DNA from: Rhodobacter sp.
GTDB lineage: Bacteria; Pseudomonadota; Alphaproteobacteria; Rhodobacterales; Rhodobacteraceae
Assembly (NCBI GenBank): GCA_016704435.1
Contig: JADJAB010000019.1
Span: 1 to 59,502, forward strand
Direction: 5' to 3'
DNA: 59,502 nt
Below the pieces are notes generated by a model, which was not told the DNA's origin, did not search any database, and was given only the letters and a program-made list of their open reading frames with translations. Below are positions 1 through 11,094 of this stretch, in pieces; position 1 is the first letter of the stretch, and each line of letters begins with the position of its first letter. A program made the position numbers and the translations under genes.

Positions 1-2
1 TC

Positions 3-686
3 TCGGGCGATCTGACACAGCGCGCAAGGCCCGGCCAGTTCGCCGCCGCACGCGATCTGCTGCGCCTCCTGGAACTGCCGGTGCTGGCGGTGCCGGGCAA
101 CCATGACATCCCGCTTTTCAACCTGCCCCTGCGGCTTCTGGCGCCGTTCCGCCGCCATGCCGGCAGCTTCGGCGCGCTGGAGCCCGGTCTCAGCCTGCCC
201 GGCGCGGTGATCCAGGGGGTGAACACCGCCAACCCGCTGGCCTGGAAATCCGGGCGGCTGCGCGCGGCCTCGGCCCGCCATCTGGCCGCCGCCTTTGCCG
301 CAGCACCAGCAGATGCCTGCAGGATCGCCGTGATGCACCACGCGCCGGTGCCTGCCGCCGACGGCACCCCTGCCGATATCACCGACCCCGCCGGCGTGCT
401 GGCACGGCTGGCCGAAGCGGGCGCACAGATCGTGCTGTCGGGCCACACCCACATGCCACATGCCGGGCTGGCCGAGGCCGCCGCCGGCATCCTGTTCGTG
501 CAGGTCGGGACGGCAATCTCCACTCGGCTGAAGACCGATGCCAATGACGTCAGCCTGCTGGAGATCACCGCCGGCGCGCTGACCCTGCGGTCATGGCTGG
601 CCCGTCCGGGGCAAGCCTTTACCGAAAGCCTGCCCAGCCACTTTCGCCGCGCCGGGAAGGTCTGGACGGCATTGTCCGGCGGCTAG
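3..686 (+). CDS. Metallophosphoesterase, 5' end outside window
   Basis: The reading frame is open from the left edge, so the start codon lies outside the window; a GTG at 81 is inside the conserved core and is not the start. The visible part begins with an SGDLT motif and continues to PGNHDIP, then VMHHAP and LSGHTHMP, which are the metal-binding Asp, Asn-His and His-x-His blocks of calcineurin-like phosphoesterases. These enzymes use a di-metal centre to hydrolyse phosphomono- or diesters; the substrate cannot be told. The gene ends four bases from the convergent mttB-like gene. Confidence 0.85.
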   Translation, partial: SGDLTQRARPGQFAAARDLLRLLELPVLAVPGNHDIPLFNLPLRLLAPFRRHAGSFGALEPGLSLPGAVIQGVNTANPLAWKSGRLRAASARHLAAAFAAAPADACRIAVMHHAPVPAADGTPADITDPAGVLARLAEAGAQIVLSGHTHMPHAGLAEAAAGILFVQVGTAISTRLKTDANDVSLLEITAGALTLRSWLARPGQAFTESLPSHFRRAGKVWTALSGG

Positions 687-690
687 CCAG

Positions 691-2224
691 TCAATACCAG
701 GCGTCGGTCTCGGCAGCTTTCTTCCGCGCCACGAAATCGCGCAGTTCCTCGCGCTTGCCTCGTCCATCGCCGGGGCCTCATATTCGGCCAGCCGCTTTTC
801 CACAGCCGGTTGGCGCGGGTGGCCGCATCGGTGGACCCCGCCGCCTCCCATTTCTCGAAGGGCTCGTTGTCGGCCAGATCGCTGTCCCAGAACGCAGTCT
901 CGTAATGCGCCATGGTATGCGAGCAGCCGAAGAAATGGTTGCCGGGGCCAACCTCGGCGAAGGCCTCGACCGCCAGCTGGTCATCGTCGATCTTCACGCC
1001 GTCCAGATAGGAATGCAAAGCCCCGCAGAGATCGGCGTCGAGCATGAATTTCTCGTAGGACATGGACAAAAGTCCGTCGAGAAAGCCGGCTGAATGCAGG
1101 ATGAAATTGGCGCCGCAATGCACAGCGGCCAGCATCGACATGGTGCCTTCGGTCATCGCCTGCGCATCCGGCAGCTTCGAGTTGGTGAAGTTGCCCGAAC
1201 AGCGCAGCGGCAGGCCCAGTCGCCGCGCCAGTTGGCCGATCACCATCGACCCGATCGCCGGCTCTGGCGTGCCAAAGGTCGGGCTGCCCGACCGCAAGCT
1301 CATCGTCGACAGGAAATTGCCGAAGATCACCGGCGCGCCCTTGCGCTCCAGCTGCGTCAGCGCGCAACCGGCCATGGTCTCGGCCAGCGATTGCACGATG
1401 CCGCCGGCGCTGGTCACCGGTCCCATCGCACCGCCCAGGATGAAGGGCACGACAACCGCCGCCTGATTTGCGCGCGCGTAGGCCCGAAGTGAGCCGGTCA
1501 TCGTGCCATCCCAGACCAGCGGAGAGTTCACGTTGACGTTGCCCAGAATCACGCAGTTCCGGTCGACGAACTCGTTGCCGAACAGCAAGCGACACATCTC
1601 GATGCTGTCTTCGCTGCGTTCCGTCGCGGTGACCGAGCCCATGAAGCAGCGGTCGCTGAGTTCCATATGCGCCAGCACCATGTCCAGATGGCGCTTGTTC
1701 ACCGGAATATCGGTCGGCTCGCAGATCGTGCCGCCCGAGTGGTGGAAGTTGGGGCTCGACTGCGCGAGCATGATGAAATTGCGGAAATCCTCCAGCGTGC
1801 CAAAGCGGCGACCCTTGTCCAGGTCCATCACGAAGGGGCAGCCATAGGCCGGCGCAAAGACCACGTTCTTGCCGCCGATCTGCACCGAATTCGCCGGGTT
1901 GCGGGCGTGCTGGGTAAACTCGCGCGGGGCCGATTTCAGGATCTCGCGCAGCATGCCCGGCTCGAACTTCACCAGAACGCCGTCGACCGAGGCGCCCGCC
2001 TTCTTCCAATGCTCCAGTGCCACCGGATCATCGCGGAACTCGATCCCGGTCTCGGCCAGCACCCGGTCGGCCGCCGCCTCGATCCGCAACAGGTTCTCTT
2101 CGGACAACACGTCGTAGGTGGGGATGTTGCGGGTGATGTAGGGCCGGCCCATGCCGCCGCCCTTTTGCGCCCGTTCCGCCTGACGGGCCTGCCGTCCGCT
2201 GCGCCTTTGTTCGTTCATCGCCAT
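691..2224 (-). CDS. MttB-family (trimethylamine methyltransferase-like) protein, two frameshifts near C-terminus
   Basis: This is a member of the MttB superfamily, corrinoid-dependent methyltransferases that take a methyl group from a quaternary or tertiary amine. I see no in-frame amber codon, so it belongs to the non-pyrrolysine branch, whose known members act on compounds such as glycine betaine; the substrate here is unknown. The open frame stays intact to about base 800. Then a run of four A (sense strand, 796-799) and a second spot near 755-760 each appear one base short. Restoring both gives the usual family ending RDFVARKKAAETDAWY, stopping at 691. Without repair the frame runs to 683. 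Two close ATGs (2224 and 2218) follow an AGAGGGG ribosome site; the second has better spacing. Confidence 0.85.
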
Positions 2225-2290
2225 CCCCTCTCGACACCTGTGTCAGGTTCTGCGTTGCGCCCGGCCGGGTCTTTTCCAATCGCGACATGA

Positions 2291-2311
2291 ACAGGGCGGG
2301 AAACGCCCTGT
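2291..2311 (-). terminator. Hairpin downstream of pgm
   Basis: A perfect 8-bp inverted repeat, ACAGGGCG and CGCCCTGT around a GGAAA loop, lies 17 bases beyond the pgm stop. It is a plausible terminator for the glycogen operon, but no clear T-run follows on the minus strand. Confidence 0.5.
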
Positions 2312-2327
2312 CCGGCCACCGCCGGCG

Positions 2328-3969
2328 TCAGGTCACCACATCGGGCGTCTCGCGCCCGGTATGGGCCTTGATCCCGGCAACCGCATGGGCGGCGCGGATC
2401 ACCAGGGCAAGTGCTGCCTGCGGGTCGGCAAGCAGCCCTTCCGGCCCGGCCACATACCGCTCCAGATACAGCCGCAGCGTCGCGCCTTCGGTGCCGGTGC
2501 CCGACAGGCGGAACACCGCGCGGCTGCCGCCCTTGAAAAGCAGCCGCACCCCTTGCGCAGTTGCCACCGAGCCATCGACCGGATCGGTATAGGCGAAGTC
2601 ATCCGCCGCCTCGACCTCCAGCCCCTCCGGCGCGGTGCCGGGCAGGCTGGCAAGCCGGGCGCGCAGGGCGGCCATCATCGCCTCGGCCTTGTCGACCGCA
2701 ATCGCCTCGAAGTCATGGCGGCTGTAGTAGTTGCGCCCGAACCGCGCCCAGTGCGCGGCCAGAATCCCGGCCACGCTTTCGCCCCGCACGGCCAGGATGT
2801 TCAGCCACATCAGGATCGCCCAGAGCCCGTCCTTTTCGCGCACATGGTCCGACCCGGTGCCGAAGCTTTCCTCGCCGCAAAGCGTGGCCTTGCCGGCATC
2901 CATCAGGTTGCCGAAGAATTTCCAGCCGGTCGGCGTCTCGTAGCTGGCGATCCCCAGCGCAGCCGCCACCCGGTCGGCGGCGGCAGAGGTCGGCATCGAC
3001 CGCGCCACCCCCGCCAGCCCCGCCGCATAGCCCGGCGCCAGATGCGCATTCGCCGCCAGCACCGCCAGACTGTCCGAAGGGCTGACATAGATCCCCCGTC
3101 CCACCACCATGTTGCGATCCCCGTCGCCGTCCGAGGCGGCGCCGAAATCGGGGGCATCGGGGCCGAACATCTCGTCCATCAGGGCCGATGCCCAGGTCGG
3201 GTTCGGGTCCGGATGCATGCCGCCGAAATCCGGCAGGGGCGTCGCGTTCAGCACGGTGCCCCTTGCGGCCCCGAGGCGGCGCTCGAGGATTTCCACCGCA
3301 TAAGGCCCGGTCACGGCGCACATGCTGTCCATCCGCATGGTGAACCCGCCCGCAAACATCGCCCGGATTGCGGGGAAATCGAACAGGCTTTCCATCAGGC
3401 GCGCGTAATCCGCCACCGGGTCCACCACGTCCACCGCCATCCCGGCGATGTCCTGCCGCCCCGTCCGGGCCAGGTCCACGTCCTGCGCCTCGGCGATGCG
3501 GTATTCGGCGATCTCCAGGGTCCGCTGGTAGATCGCCTCGGTCACGCCCTCGGGCGCGGGGCCGCCGTTCGGCATGTTGAACTTGACGCCAAAGTCCTCT
3601 TCCGGGCCGCCAGGGTTATGGCTGGCCGACAGGATGAGGCCGCCATCAGTCTTGTTCAACCTTATCAGGTGGCTGGCCGCCGGAGTGGACAAGATCGCCG
3701 CCCCGCCCGACGATCACCCGCGCCGCGCCGTTCGCCGCCGCCATCCGCAGGATCACCTGCGCGGCCCGGTCATTGAAGTAGCGGCCATCCCCGCCCAGTA
3801 CGAAAGTCTTGCCCCGGCCTTCACTGTCGCGGCAGCCAACCACGTCGAACACCGACTGGACGAAGTTCTCCAGATAGTGCCGGCCCATGAAGACGGGCGT
3901 CTTCTTGCGCAGGCCGGAGGTGCCGGGCTTCTGCCCCGCGATGGGTTGGGTCGCAACGGTGGTGATCAC
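2328..3969 (-). CDS. pgm: Phosphoglucomutase, alpha-D-glucose specific (frameshifted)
   Basis: The enzyme interconverts glucose-1-phosphate and glucose-6-phosphate, linking glycogen synthesis and breakdown to central metabolism. The N-terminal part (start 3969) has GTSGLRKK and GGDGRYF; the rest carries the phosphoserine loop SASHNPGG, the metal-binding DGDGDRN and the CGEESFGTGSDH sugar loop. The frame breaks after VIVGRGG: an extra base near 3694-3700 separates it from ILSTPAASHLIR, which is continuous in the family. Repaired length is about 546 residues, normal for this subfamily. The GTG start overlaps the glgX stop by four bases (GTGA), so translation is probably coupled. It is the last gene of the glg operon. 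Confidence 0.9.
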
Positions 3970-6093
3970 GGCGTTTCTCCCTTTGTCCGGGTGGTGGTGG
4001 CGCGCATCAACAGGACGGACTGGTCCGGCGCGATTGCCGGCGGCGCGCCCGAGGTCAGCTCTGGCCGCGTGGTGTCCAGAAGCAATTCCCAGCCTGGCGC
4101 GGTATCGGGCAGGGTCAGCGGCAGCGCGGAGCCGGTGTTGAAGACCAGCAAGACCGCTTCCGGCGATGGGTCATTGCCCTCCGCCGCCATCCGCATTTCC
4201 ACGCAAAGGCAGCGGAAGGCCGGGTCGTGCCAGTCGTGCGACCCCGGTTCGCGCCCGTCGGGCAGGCGCCAGATCACATCGCGCAGCCCGTCCGAGGGGC
4301 GCGGCCGCGCATGCAGGAAGCGCCGCTGCCGCAACACCTTCAGGTCGCGCCGCAGCGCCGTCAGCCGCGCGACAAAGGCTGTCAGGCCGGCATCCGCGCC
4401 GTGCCAGTCCAGCCAGGCGGTCTCGTTGTCCTGGGCATAGGCGTTGTTGTTGCCGCCCTGGCTCTGGCCCATCTCGTCGCCGGCCAGCAGCATCGGCACA
4501 CCCTGCGCCAGCATCAGCGTCGCCAAGAGGTTGCGCTTGCGCAGGCCCCGCGACGCCAGCACCGCCGCATCATCGGTCGGCCCCTCCACCCCCAGATTGT
4601 CGGAGTGGTTTTCGGAATGGCCATCGCGGTTGTCCTCGCCATTCAGCCAGTTGCGCTTGACGGTGTAGGACACCAGATCCTCCAGCGTGAAGCCGTCATG
4701 GCTGGTGAGGTAATTCACCGAGGAGGTCGCCGCCCGGCCGGAATGGTCGAACTTTTCCGCAGAACCCAGCACCCGCGCCGCCAGATCGCGGGTCATCCCC
4801 GCATCGCCCTTCCAGTATCGCCGCACGCCGTCGCGGAAGCGGTCGTTCCATTCCAGGAACGGGTGCGGATAGGCCCCCAGCTGATAGCCGCCGGGGCCGA
4901 TATCCCACGGCTCGGCGATCAGCTTGACCCGACTCAGGGTCGGGTCCTGCCGGATCGCGTCGAAGAAGCCACCTTGCGGGTCGAACCCCGCCGCCTCGCG
5001 CCCCAGCACGGTGGCCAGGTCGAAGCGAAAGCCGTCGACATGGGCGAACTCCACCCAGTAGCGCAAGCTGTCCATCACCATTCGCAGCACCATCGGATGC
5101 GTCAGGTTCAGCGTGTTGCCGGTGCCGGTGTCGTTGGCATAGCGCCGCCCGCCCTCGGCCAGACGGTAGTAGCTGGCATTGTCGAGGCCGCGAAACGACA
5201 GCGTCGGGCCCCATTCGTCGCCCTCGGCGGTGGTTGTAGACCACGTCCAGGATAACCTCGATCCCCGCCGCATGCAGGCGGCGGACCATGCTCTGCACTT
5301 CCCACAGACCACCCTTGCACATGTAGCGCGGCTCCGGCGCGAAAAAGCCAAGGGTGTTGTAGCCCCAGTAGTTGCGCAAGCCCCTGGCGGCGACGAAGCG
5401 TTCATCGACAAAGGACTGGATCGGCAGCAGTTCCACCGTGGTGATGCCCAGCCGCAGCAGATGGTTGATCACCGGGTCGGAGGCCAGCCCCAGATAGCTG
5501 CCGCGCTGGCCGCGCGCGACCCCCGGATGACGCATCGTGGCGCCCTTCAGATGCGCCTCCCAGATCACCGTGTCGGCGCGCGGCACCCTTGGGGGCACGT
5601 CATCGCCCCAGCCGAAGGCCGGGTCCACCACTACCGCCTTCGGCACCGCAAAGGCACTGTCGCGGCTGTCGAGGCTGAGGTCCCCCTTCGGACTGCCGGG
5701 CTTGTAGCCCATCACCGCGTCCGACCATTTCAGCCGCCCTTCCAGCGCACGGGCATAAGGGTCCAGCAGCAGCTTGTGCGGGTTGAAGCGATGGCCCTGC
5801 TCGGGCGCGTAGGGGCCATGGGCACGATAGCCGTAGACCGCGCCCTCGGTCAGCCCGCCGACATGGATGTGCCAGATGTCGCCGTCGCGGTCGCGCACCG
5901 GCAGCCGCGACAGTTCCTTGCGGCCATCGGCCGAGAAGAGGCACAGCTCGATCCGTTCGGCATGGGCCGAGAAGACCGCGAAGTTGACGCCATCGCCGGT
6001 CAGCGAGGCGCCCATCGGCCAAGGCTGGCCGGGTGCAACGGCAGGACCGTTGGCGCGGGAGTGGCGGCTGGGGTCGGCGGTGCGGCCAGTCAC
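3966..6093 (-). CDS. glgX: Glycogen debranching enzyme GlgX (frameshifted)
   Basis: An isoamylase-type GH13 enzyme that hydrolyses alpha-1,6 branches of phosphorylase-limited glycogen. An N-terminal CBM48-like region (GDGVNFAVFSAHAERIELCLF) is followed by the catalytic barrel with DVVYNH, the nucleophile block DGFRFDLAT, the acid block IAEPWD and SHDGFTLED. The frame shifts just after VVYNH: the sense strand reads CACC where CACACC is expected, a two-base loss near 5228-5234, and the other frame resumes with TAEGDEWGP. Repaired length is about 709 residues. The GTG start is four bases past the glgA stop, and its AGAAGGGG ribosome site lies inside the glgA end. Confidence 0.9.
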
Positions 6094-6097
6094 GCGG

Positions 6098-7528
6098 TCA
6101 CCCCTTCTTCAGCCCGGCGTAAAGCGCTGCATAGGCGGCCGCGCTGGCCTCCCAGCCAAGGGGCTGCGCCATGGCGGCTGCCTGCATCCGCGACCAGGCC
6201 TTGCGGTCGGCATGAAGCCGGACCATCTGGCGCAACGCCTGGCCAAAGGCCAGCGCATCGGTCGGATGAAAGACGATGCCCGTCGCCACCCCCGCCGCAA
6301 GGCTGGCGGGCGTCGCGCCGATCACCGTATCGGCCAGGCCCCCGGTCGCGGCCACCACCGGCAGCGTGCCATAGCGCAGGCCATACATCTGGGTCAGGCC
6401 GCATGGCTCGAACCGGCTGGGCACCAGCACGGCATCGGCGCCCTGGAACAGCCGGTGGCTCAGCCCCTCGTCATAGCCGATCTTCGCCGCGACCCGGCCG
6501 GGAAAGCGCGCGGCAAGGTCGGTGACCGCTGCCTCGAGTCCCGGATCGCCCGACCCCAGCACGATCAGCCCGCCCCCCGCGGCCACCAACTCCGGCACCA
6601 CGGCGGGCAGAAGGTCGATCCCCTTCTGGTCGGTCAGCCGGCTGACCACAATCGCCAGCGGTCCCGGCACGTCGACGCCGAATTCGTTTGAAAGGCCAGA
6701 CCGCGCCGCCGCCTTGCCCGCCATGTCGCGGGCCGAATAGGGGTTTGCACCCTCGACCCCGGGCGACCAGACCGACAGATCGACCCCGTTCAGGATGCCG
6801 CTGACCACACCTGCCCGCGCCGCGATCACGCCCTCCAGCCCCATGCCGAACTCGGGGCGCATCAACTCTTCGGCATAACGGGGCGAGACGGTGGTGATCC
6901 GGTCGGCGGTGACCAGCCCGGCCTTCAGCGTGGACAGCCCGCCGTAATACTCCAGCGCGCCGGGATGAAAGGCCGAGGCCGGCAGCCGCAAGTCGCCCAG
7001 CATTGCCGCCCTCGCCCAGCCCTGAAAGGCGATGTTGTGCACCGTCATCACCGACCGGCAGCCGCCCGACCCGTGATAGGCCAGATAGGCCGGCGCCAGC
7101 CCCGCCTGCCAGTCATGCGCATGCAGGACATCCGGCTTCCAGCCGGCCACGCCGTCGCGCGCCAGCGCCGCCGCCACCCAGCTCAGCGCCGCATAGCGCT
7201 GCGGATTGTCCGGCCAATCCCCGGCCGGCCCGCCGTAGGGCCCGCCCTCGCGGTCAAAAAGATGCGGCGCATCCAGCAAGAGCACCGACAGGCCATCGAC
7301 CTCTCCCGCCAGCACCCGCCCCTCGCCGCTCCACAGCGACGCCTCGCGCCAGACCACCGGCCAGCCCTTTGACCGCGCCCGAAGCGCGCGGTAGGCGGGC
7401 AACAAGACCCGCATCTCCCAGCCCTGCCCCGCCAGCGCAGCGGGCAGCGCGCCCACCACATCCGCCAGCCCGCCGGTCTTGACCAGGGGCACGCATTCCG
7501 ACGCGACCGACAGCACCCGCCCCTTCAT
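6098..7528 (-). CDS. glgA: Glycogen synthase GlgA
   Basis: A GT5 transferase that extends alpha-1,4-glucan from ADP-glucose. The open frame extends upstream to 7897, but the true start is ATG 7528: the protein then begins MKGRVLSVASE with the ADP-glucose-binding KTGG at residues 17-20, as in the family. Other marks are HAHDWQAGL, the second-domain PSRFEPCGLTQ loop and ATGGLADTV. At 476 residues it is full length and intact. It follows glgC after an 86-base gap that holds one copy of the dispersed hairpin element, whose 3' end sits directly before this start. Confidence 0.95.
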   Translation of the reverse strand: MKGRVLSVASECVPLVKTGGLADVVGALPAALAGQGWEMRVLLPAYRALRARSKGWPVVWREASLWSGEGRVLAGEVDGLSVLLLDAPHLFDREGGPYGGPAGDWPDNPQRYAALSWVAAALARDGVAGWKPDVLHAHDWQAGLAPAYLAYHGSGGCRSVMTVHNIAFQGWARAAMLGDLRLPASAFHPGALEYYGGLSTLKAGLVTADRITTVSPRYAEELMRPEFGMGLEGVIAARAGVVSGILNGVDLSVWSPGVEGANPYSARDMAGKAAARSGLSNEFGVDVPGPLAIVVSRLTDQKGIDLLPAVVPELVAAGGGLIVLGSGDPGLEAAVTDLAARFPGRVAAKIGYDEGLSHRLFQGADAVLVPSRFEPCGLTQMYGLRYGTLPVVAATGGLADTVIGATPASLAAGVATGIVFHPTDALAFGQALRQMVRLHADRKAWSRMQAAAMAQPLGWEASAAAYAALYAGLKKG

Positions 7529-7537
7529 CTTTGCCCC

Positions 7538-7593
7538 TTCATCTTGGCTCAAATACTCTGCAGGGGGGTCCGGGGGACGCAAAGTCCCCCCGG
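7538..7593 (-). repeat. Dispersed hairpin element, copy 1 (glgC-glgA gap)
   Basis: Read on the minus strand, a hairpin (arms 7584-7593 and 7570-7578) is followed by a C-rich spacer, then GAGTATTT, two bases, and GCCAAGATGAAG. The same arrangement recurs at 21.2, 22.65, 31.6, 35.5 and 38.7 kb. Here it is co-oriented with the operon, the hairpin after the glgC stop and the 3' part just before glgA. It could attenuate expression inside the operon; no function is established. Confidence 0.7.
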
Positions 7594-7614
7594 CCTCTCC
7601 GCCGGGCGCGGCGT

Positions 7615-8886
7615 TCAGCCGATCGCCTTGGCCCGCGCATCCAGCATAGCCTGCGTGATCAGCACGATGCCAGTCTCGGTGCGGCGAAACCACCTTGCGT
7701 CCTCCACCGGGTCCTGCCCCACCACCAGCCCCTCGGGGATCACCACGCCGCTGTCGATCACGCAGTTCTTCAACTCTGCCTTGCGGTTCACCGTCACCCG
7801 CGGCAGCGCCACCACATATTCCAACGCACTGAAGGAATGCGTCCGGCACCCGGTGAACAACAAGGAATTGCGCACCTCCGACCCCGAGACGATGCAATCG
7901 CCCGAGATCAGCGACGACAGCGCCGAGCCCCTGCGCCCCTCTTCGTTATGGATGAACTTGGCCGGCGGCACGATCTCGGAATAGGTCCAGATCGGCCAGC
8001 TCTGGTCATATATGTCCAGCTTCGGCACGAAATCGGTCAGGTCGATATTGGCCTGCCAGAAGGCGTCGATCGTGCCCACGTCGCGCCAGTAGGGTTCCTT
8101 CTCCGGCCCCAGGGTCACGCAGCTGTCGGCGAAGCGATGTGCAATCGCCTTGCCGTCTTTCACGATTGCCGGGATCAGGTCATTGCCGAAATCATGGCTG
8201 GAATTGCCGTCCACCATGTCGCGCAAGAGAAGGTCGCGCAGGAAGGCCCAGTCGAAGACATAGATCCCCATCGATGCCAGCGCATGCGCCGGATCGCCCG
8301 GAATGGCCGGCGGGTCCTTCGGCTTTTCCAGGAAATCCGTTATCCGCATGGTCTTGTCGACATGCATCACGCCGAAGGCCGTCGCTTCCATCCGCGGCAC
8401 GGTCAGGCAACCGATGGTCACATCCGCCCCGGTCTCGACGTGCTGCTGCAGCATCATCTCGTAATCCATCTTGTAGATGTGATCGCCGGCCAGGATCACC
8501 ACATACTTGATGCGGTAGCTGTCGATGATGTCGATGTTCTGCGCCACCGCATCGGCCGTGCCGCGATACCAGTTCACCTCGTCCATCCGCTGGCTGGCGG
8601 GCAGGATGTCCAGGTATTCGTTGCGTTCGGCCCGGAAGAAGTTCCAGCCGCGCTGGACGTGGCGGATCAGGGAATGCGCCTTGTATTGCGTGGCGATCGC
8701 CATCTTGCGGATGCCCGAGTTCAGCGCGTTCGACAGCGCGAAGTCGATGATCCGGGTCTTGCCGCCGAAATAGACCGCCGGCTTCGCCCGCCGGTCGGTC
8801 AGCTCTTTCAACCGGCTGCCGCGCCCCCCCGCCAGCACGAAGGCCATGGCCTGCGCCGACAGCCTCTGGTTCGGTCTTGCCTCCAT
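7615..8886 (-). CDS. glgC: Glucose-1-phosphate adenylyltransferase GlgC
   Basis: Makes ADP-glucose from glucose-1-phosphate and ATP, the committed and usually allosteric step of bacterial glycogen synthesis. The N-terminal nucleotidyltransferase domain has GGRGSRLKELT (residues 20-30), KPAVYFGGKTRIIDF and the AGDHIYKMDY metal/substrate loop; a C-terminal left-handed beta-helix follows. At 423 residues it is full length and intact. The start is 27 bases after the glgB stop, with a GGGGGAAG ribosome site. The last 30 residues are followed by the dispersed hairpin element rather than by glgA directly. Confidence 0.95.
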   Translation of the reverse strand: MEARPNQRLSAQAMAFVLAGGRGSRLKELTDRRAKPAVYFGGKTRIIDFALSNALNSGIRKMAIATQYKAHSLIRHVQRGWNFFRAERNEYLDILPASQRMDEVNWYRGTADAVAQNIDIIDSYRIKYVVILAGDHIYKMDYEMMLQQHVETGADVTIGCLTVPRMEATAFGVMHVDKTMRITDFLEKPKDPPAIPGDPAHALASMGIYVFDWAFLRDLLLRDMVDGNSSHDFGNDLIPAIVKDGKAIAHRFADSCVTLGPEKEPYWRDVGTIDAFWQANIDLTDFVPKLDIYDQSWPIWTYSEIVPPAKFIHNEEGRRGSALSSLISGDCIVSGSEVRNSLLFTGCRTHSFSALEYVVALPRVTVNRKAELKNCVIDSGVVIPEGLVVGQDPVEDARWFRRTETGIVLITQAMLDARAKAIG

Positions 8887-8913
8887 TGCGTCTTCCCCCG
8901 GACAATCGGCGCC

Positions 8914-11080
8914 TTACGCCTGTTTCAGATAGACCGCCGACAAGGGCGGCAAGGTGACCAGCGCCGATTGCGCCCGCCCGTGATGAGCCTGCGGTTCTGC
9001 CGCCACCCCGCCCAGATTGCCCCGGTTGCCGCCGCCATAAAGGCCCGCATCGGTGTTCAGCACCTCTTGCCACTGCCCGGGCGCGGGCAAGCCCAGACGG
9101 TAGCTGCGTTCGACCGGCGTCATGTTGACCGCGACCGCCACCATCGCATCATCAGCGCGACCCTGGCGAAGCCAGGCATAGACCCCGCCTCGGCATCGTT
9201 CGACTCGATCCACTCGAACCCTTCGGGGCGGCAATCATTGACATGCAGCGCGGGCGTTTCGCGGTAAAGCCGGTTCAGATCGCGGACCAGCGCCTGCACG
9301 CCCTTGTGGGCTGGGTCGTCCAGCTGGTGCCAGTCCAGGCTCTGGTCATGGTTCCATTCCGCGCCCTGGGCGAACTCCTGGCCCATGAACAGCAGCTTCT
9401 TGCCCGGATGGCCCCACATGAAGCCATAGTAAGCCCGCAGGTTGGCGAATTTCTCGGCGCCGCTGCCCGGCATCTTGCCCAGCATGCTGCCCTTGCCATG
9501 CACCACCTCGTCATGGCTGATCGGCAGGATGTAGTTCTCGGACCAGGCGTAGTGCAGCCCGAAGGTCATCTGGTGGTGGTGATACTTGCGGTAGATCGGG
9601 TCTTTCTGGATGTAGCTGAGGGTATCGTTCATCCAGCCCATGTTCCACTTGAAGCCGAAGCCCAGGCCGCCGTGGTCGACAGGCCGCGACACGCCGGGAA
9701 AGGCGGTGCTTTCCTCGGCCACCGTCATCACGCCGGGGCATGTCCCATAGGCGGTGATGTTCATCGCGCGCAGCATGGCGATGGCCTCGTAATTCTCGCG
9801 CCCGCCGTCGCGGTTGGGGATCCACTCGCCGTCGCGGCGCGAGTAATCGCGGTAGAGCATCGACGCCACCGCATCTACCCGAAGCCCGTCAACGTGGTAT
9901 TCCTCCAGCCAATACAAGGCGTTGGAAACCAGGTAGTTCTGCACCTCGGCCCGGCCGTAGTTGTAGATCAGGGTGTTCCAGTCCTGATGAAAGCCCTCGC
10001 GCGGGTCTTCGTGTTCATAAAGCGCGGTGCCGTCGAACCGCGCCAGCCCATGCGCATCGCTGGGGAAATGGCCCGGCACCCAGTCAAGGATCACCCCCAG
10101 CCCCTTGCGGTGCGCGGCATCGACAAGGGCGCGGAACTCCGATGGCGTGCCGTGGCGGATGGTGGGGGCAAACATGCCCACCGGCTGATAGCCCCAGCTG
10201 CCGTCGAACGGAAACTCGGAAACCGGCAGGCATTCGATATGGGTGAACCCCATGTCCGGCGTAATCGACCAGTTGCCCGGCCAGTTCGTCATAACTCAGC
10301 ATCCGCCCGCCCGGCGCGCGTCGCCACGACCCCAGATGCACTTCGTAAACGCTGATCGGCGCGTCGATGTTCTGCCGTGCGCCGCGGCCCGCCATCCAAC
10401 TGGAATCGCGGAATTCCCCGCTGATCCGCCGCACCACCGAGGCATTCGCCGGAGGATGCTCGGACCCGAAGCCCACCGGATCGGCCTTCAGCGGCAGCAA
10501 TGCGCCGCGGGGGCCGCGGATTTCGTATTTGTAGGCCTCGCCCTCGGTCAGGCCGGGGATGAAGGTCTCCCAAACCCCGGTCGCGCCGCGCCGCCGCATC
10601 GGATGGCGCCGCCCGTCCCAGATGTTGAACCCGCCGACGACAGAGACCCTTTCCGCATTCGGCGCCCAGACGGCGAAATGCACGCCCACCACGCCCTCAT
10701 GGGTCAGGCAATGCGCACCCAGGGCATGCCAGAGCCGTTTGTGCGTGCCCTCGCCCAGCAGGTATTCGTCCAACTCGCCCAAGACCGGGCCAAAGCGGAA
10801 CGGGTCGTCGAAGTCCCATTCCGCGCCGGCGCCCTGGGCCCGCAGGCGATAGGGCCTTTCTTCGCCACAGGATGCGTGAAAAGGCCCGGAATGCCTGGGT
10901 AAGCTGCGGCTTCCAAGCCTTTTTCCCGATCAGCAGCCACAGCCGATCCGCCCCCGGCACGAAGGCCGTGACCAGCCAGCCATCGCCCCGCTTTTGCGGG
11001 CCAAGCACGGAAAACGGATCGCCATGGCGGCCCTCGGCAATCGCGCGGGCGGTGCCTTCGTCCAGCAGCTGCTCAGCCAT
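8914..11080 (-). CDS. glgB: 1,4-alpha-glucan branching enzyme GlgB (four frameshifts)
   Basis: A GH13 enzyme that creates alpha-1,6 branches. The pieces lie in order over three frames and together give a complete protein of about 724 residues: an N-terminal domain (start ATG 11080), CBM48 (HFAVWAPNAERVSVVGGFN), the barrel with DWVPGHFP, nucleophile block DGLRVDAV, acid block VAEEST and SHDEVVHGK, and the C-terminal beta domain ending PPLSAVYLKQA. The breaks are near 10920-10924 (A-run), 10852-10854 (C-run, sense strand), 10255-10262 (two bases short) and 9183-9186 (G-run). All four are losses. Either the sequence has errors or the gene is dead; the intact neighbours favour errors. Confidence 0.85.
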
Positions 11081-11094
11081 GCGCCTCCCCTTTC

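Noticed and set aside
7531..9267. A 578-residue open frame antisense to glgC
   Set aside because: It has no start signal or domain and is the usual consequence of high GC opposite a real gene. Similar frames at 2361-3776, 15221-17086 and 37 to 38.5 kb (plus strand) were rejected for the same reason.
9183..10924. Programmed ribosomal frameshifting in glgB
   Set aside because: Four breaks in one gene, all deletions in short runs without slippery heptamers or downstream structures, and no such mechanism in the GlgB family. Errors or decay explain it better.
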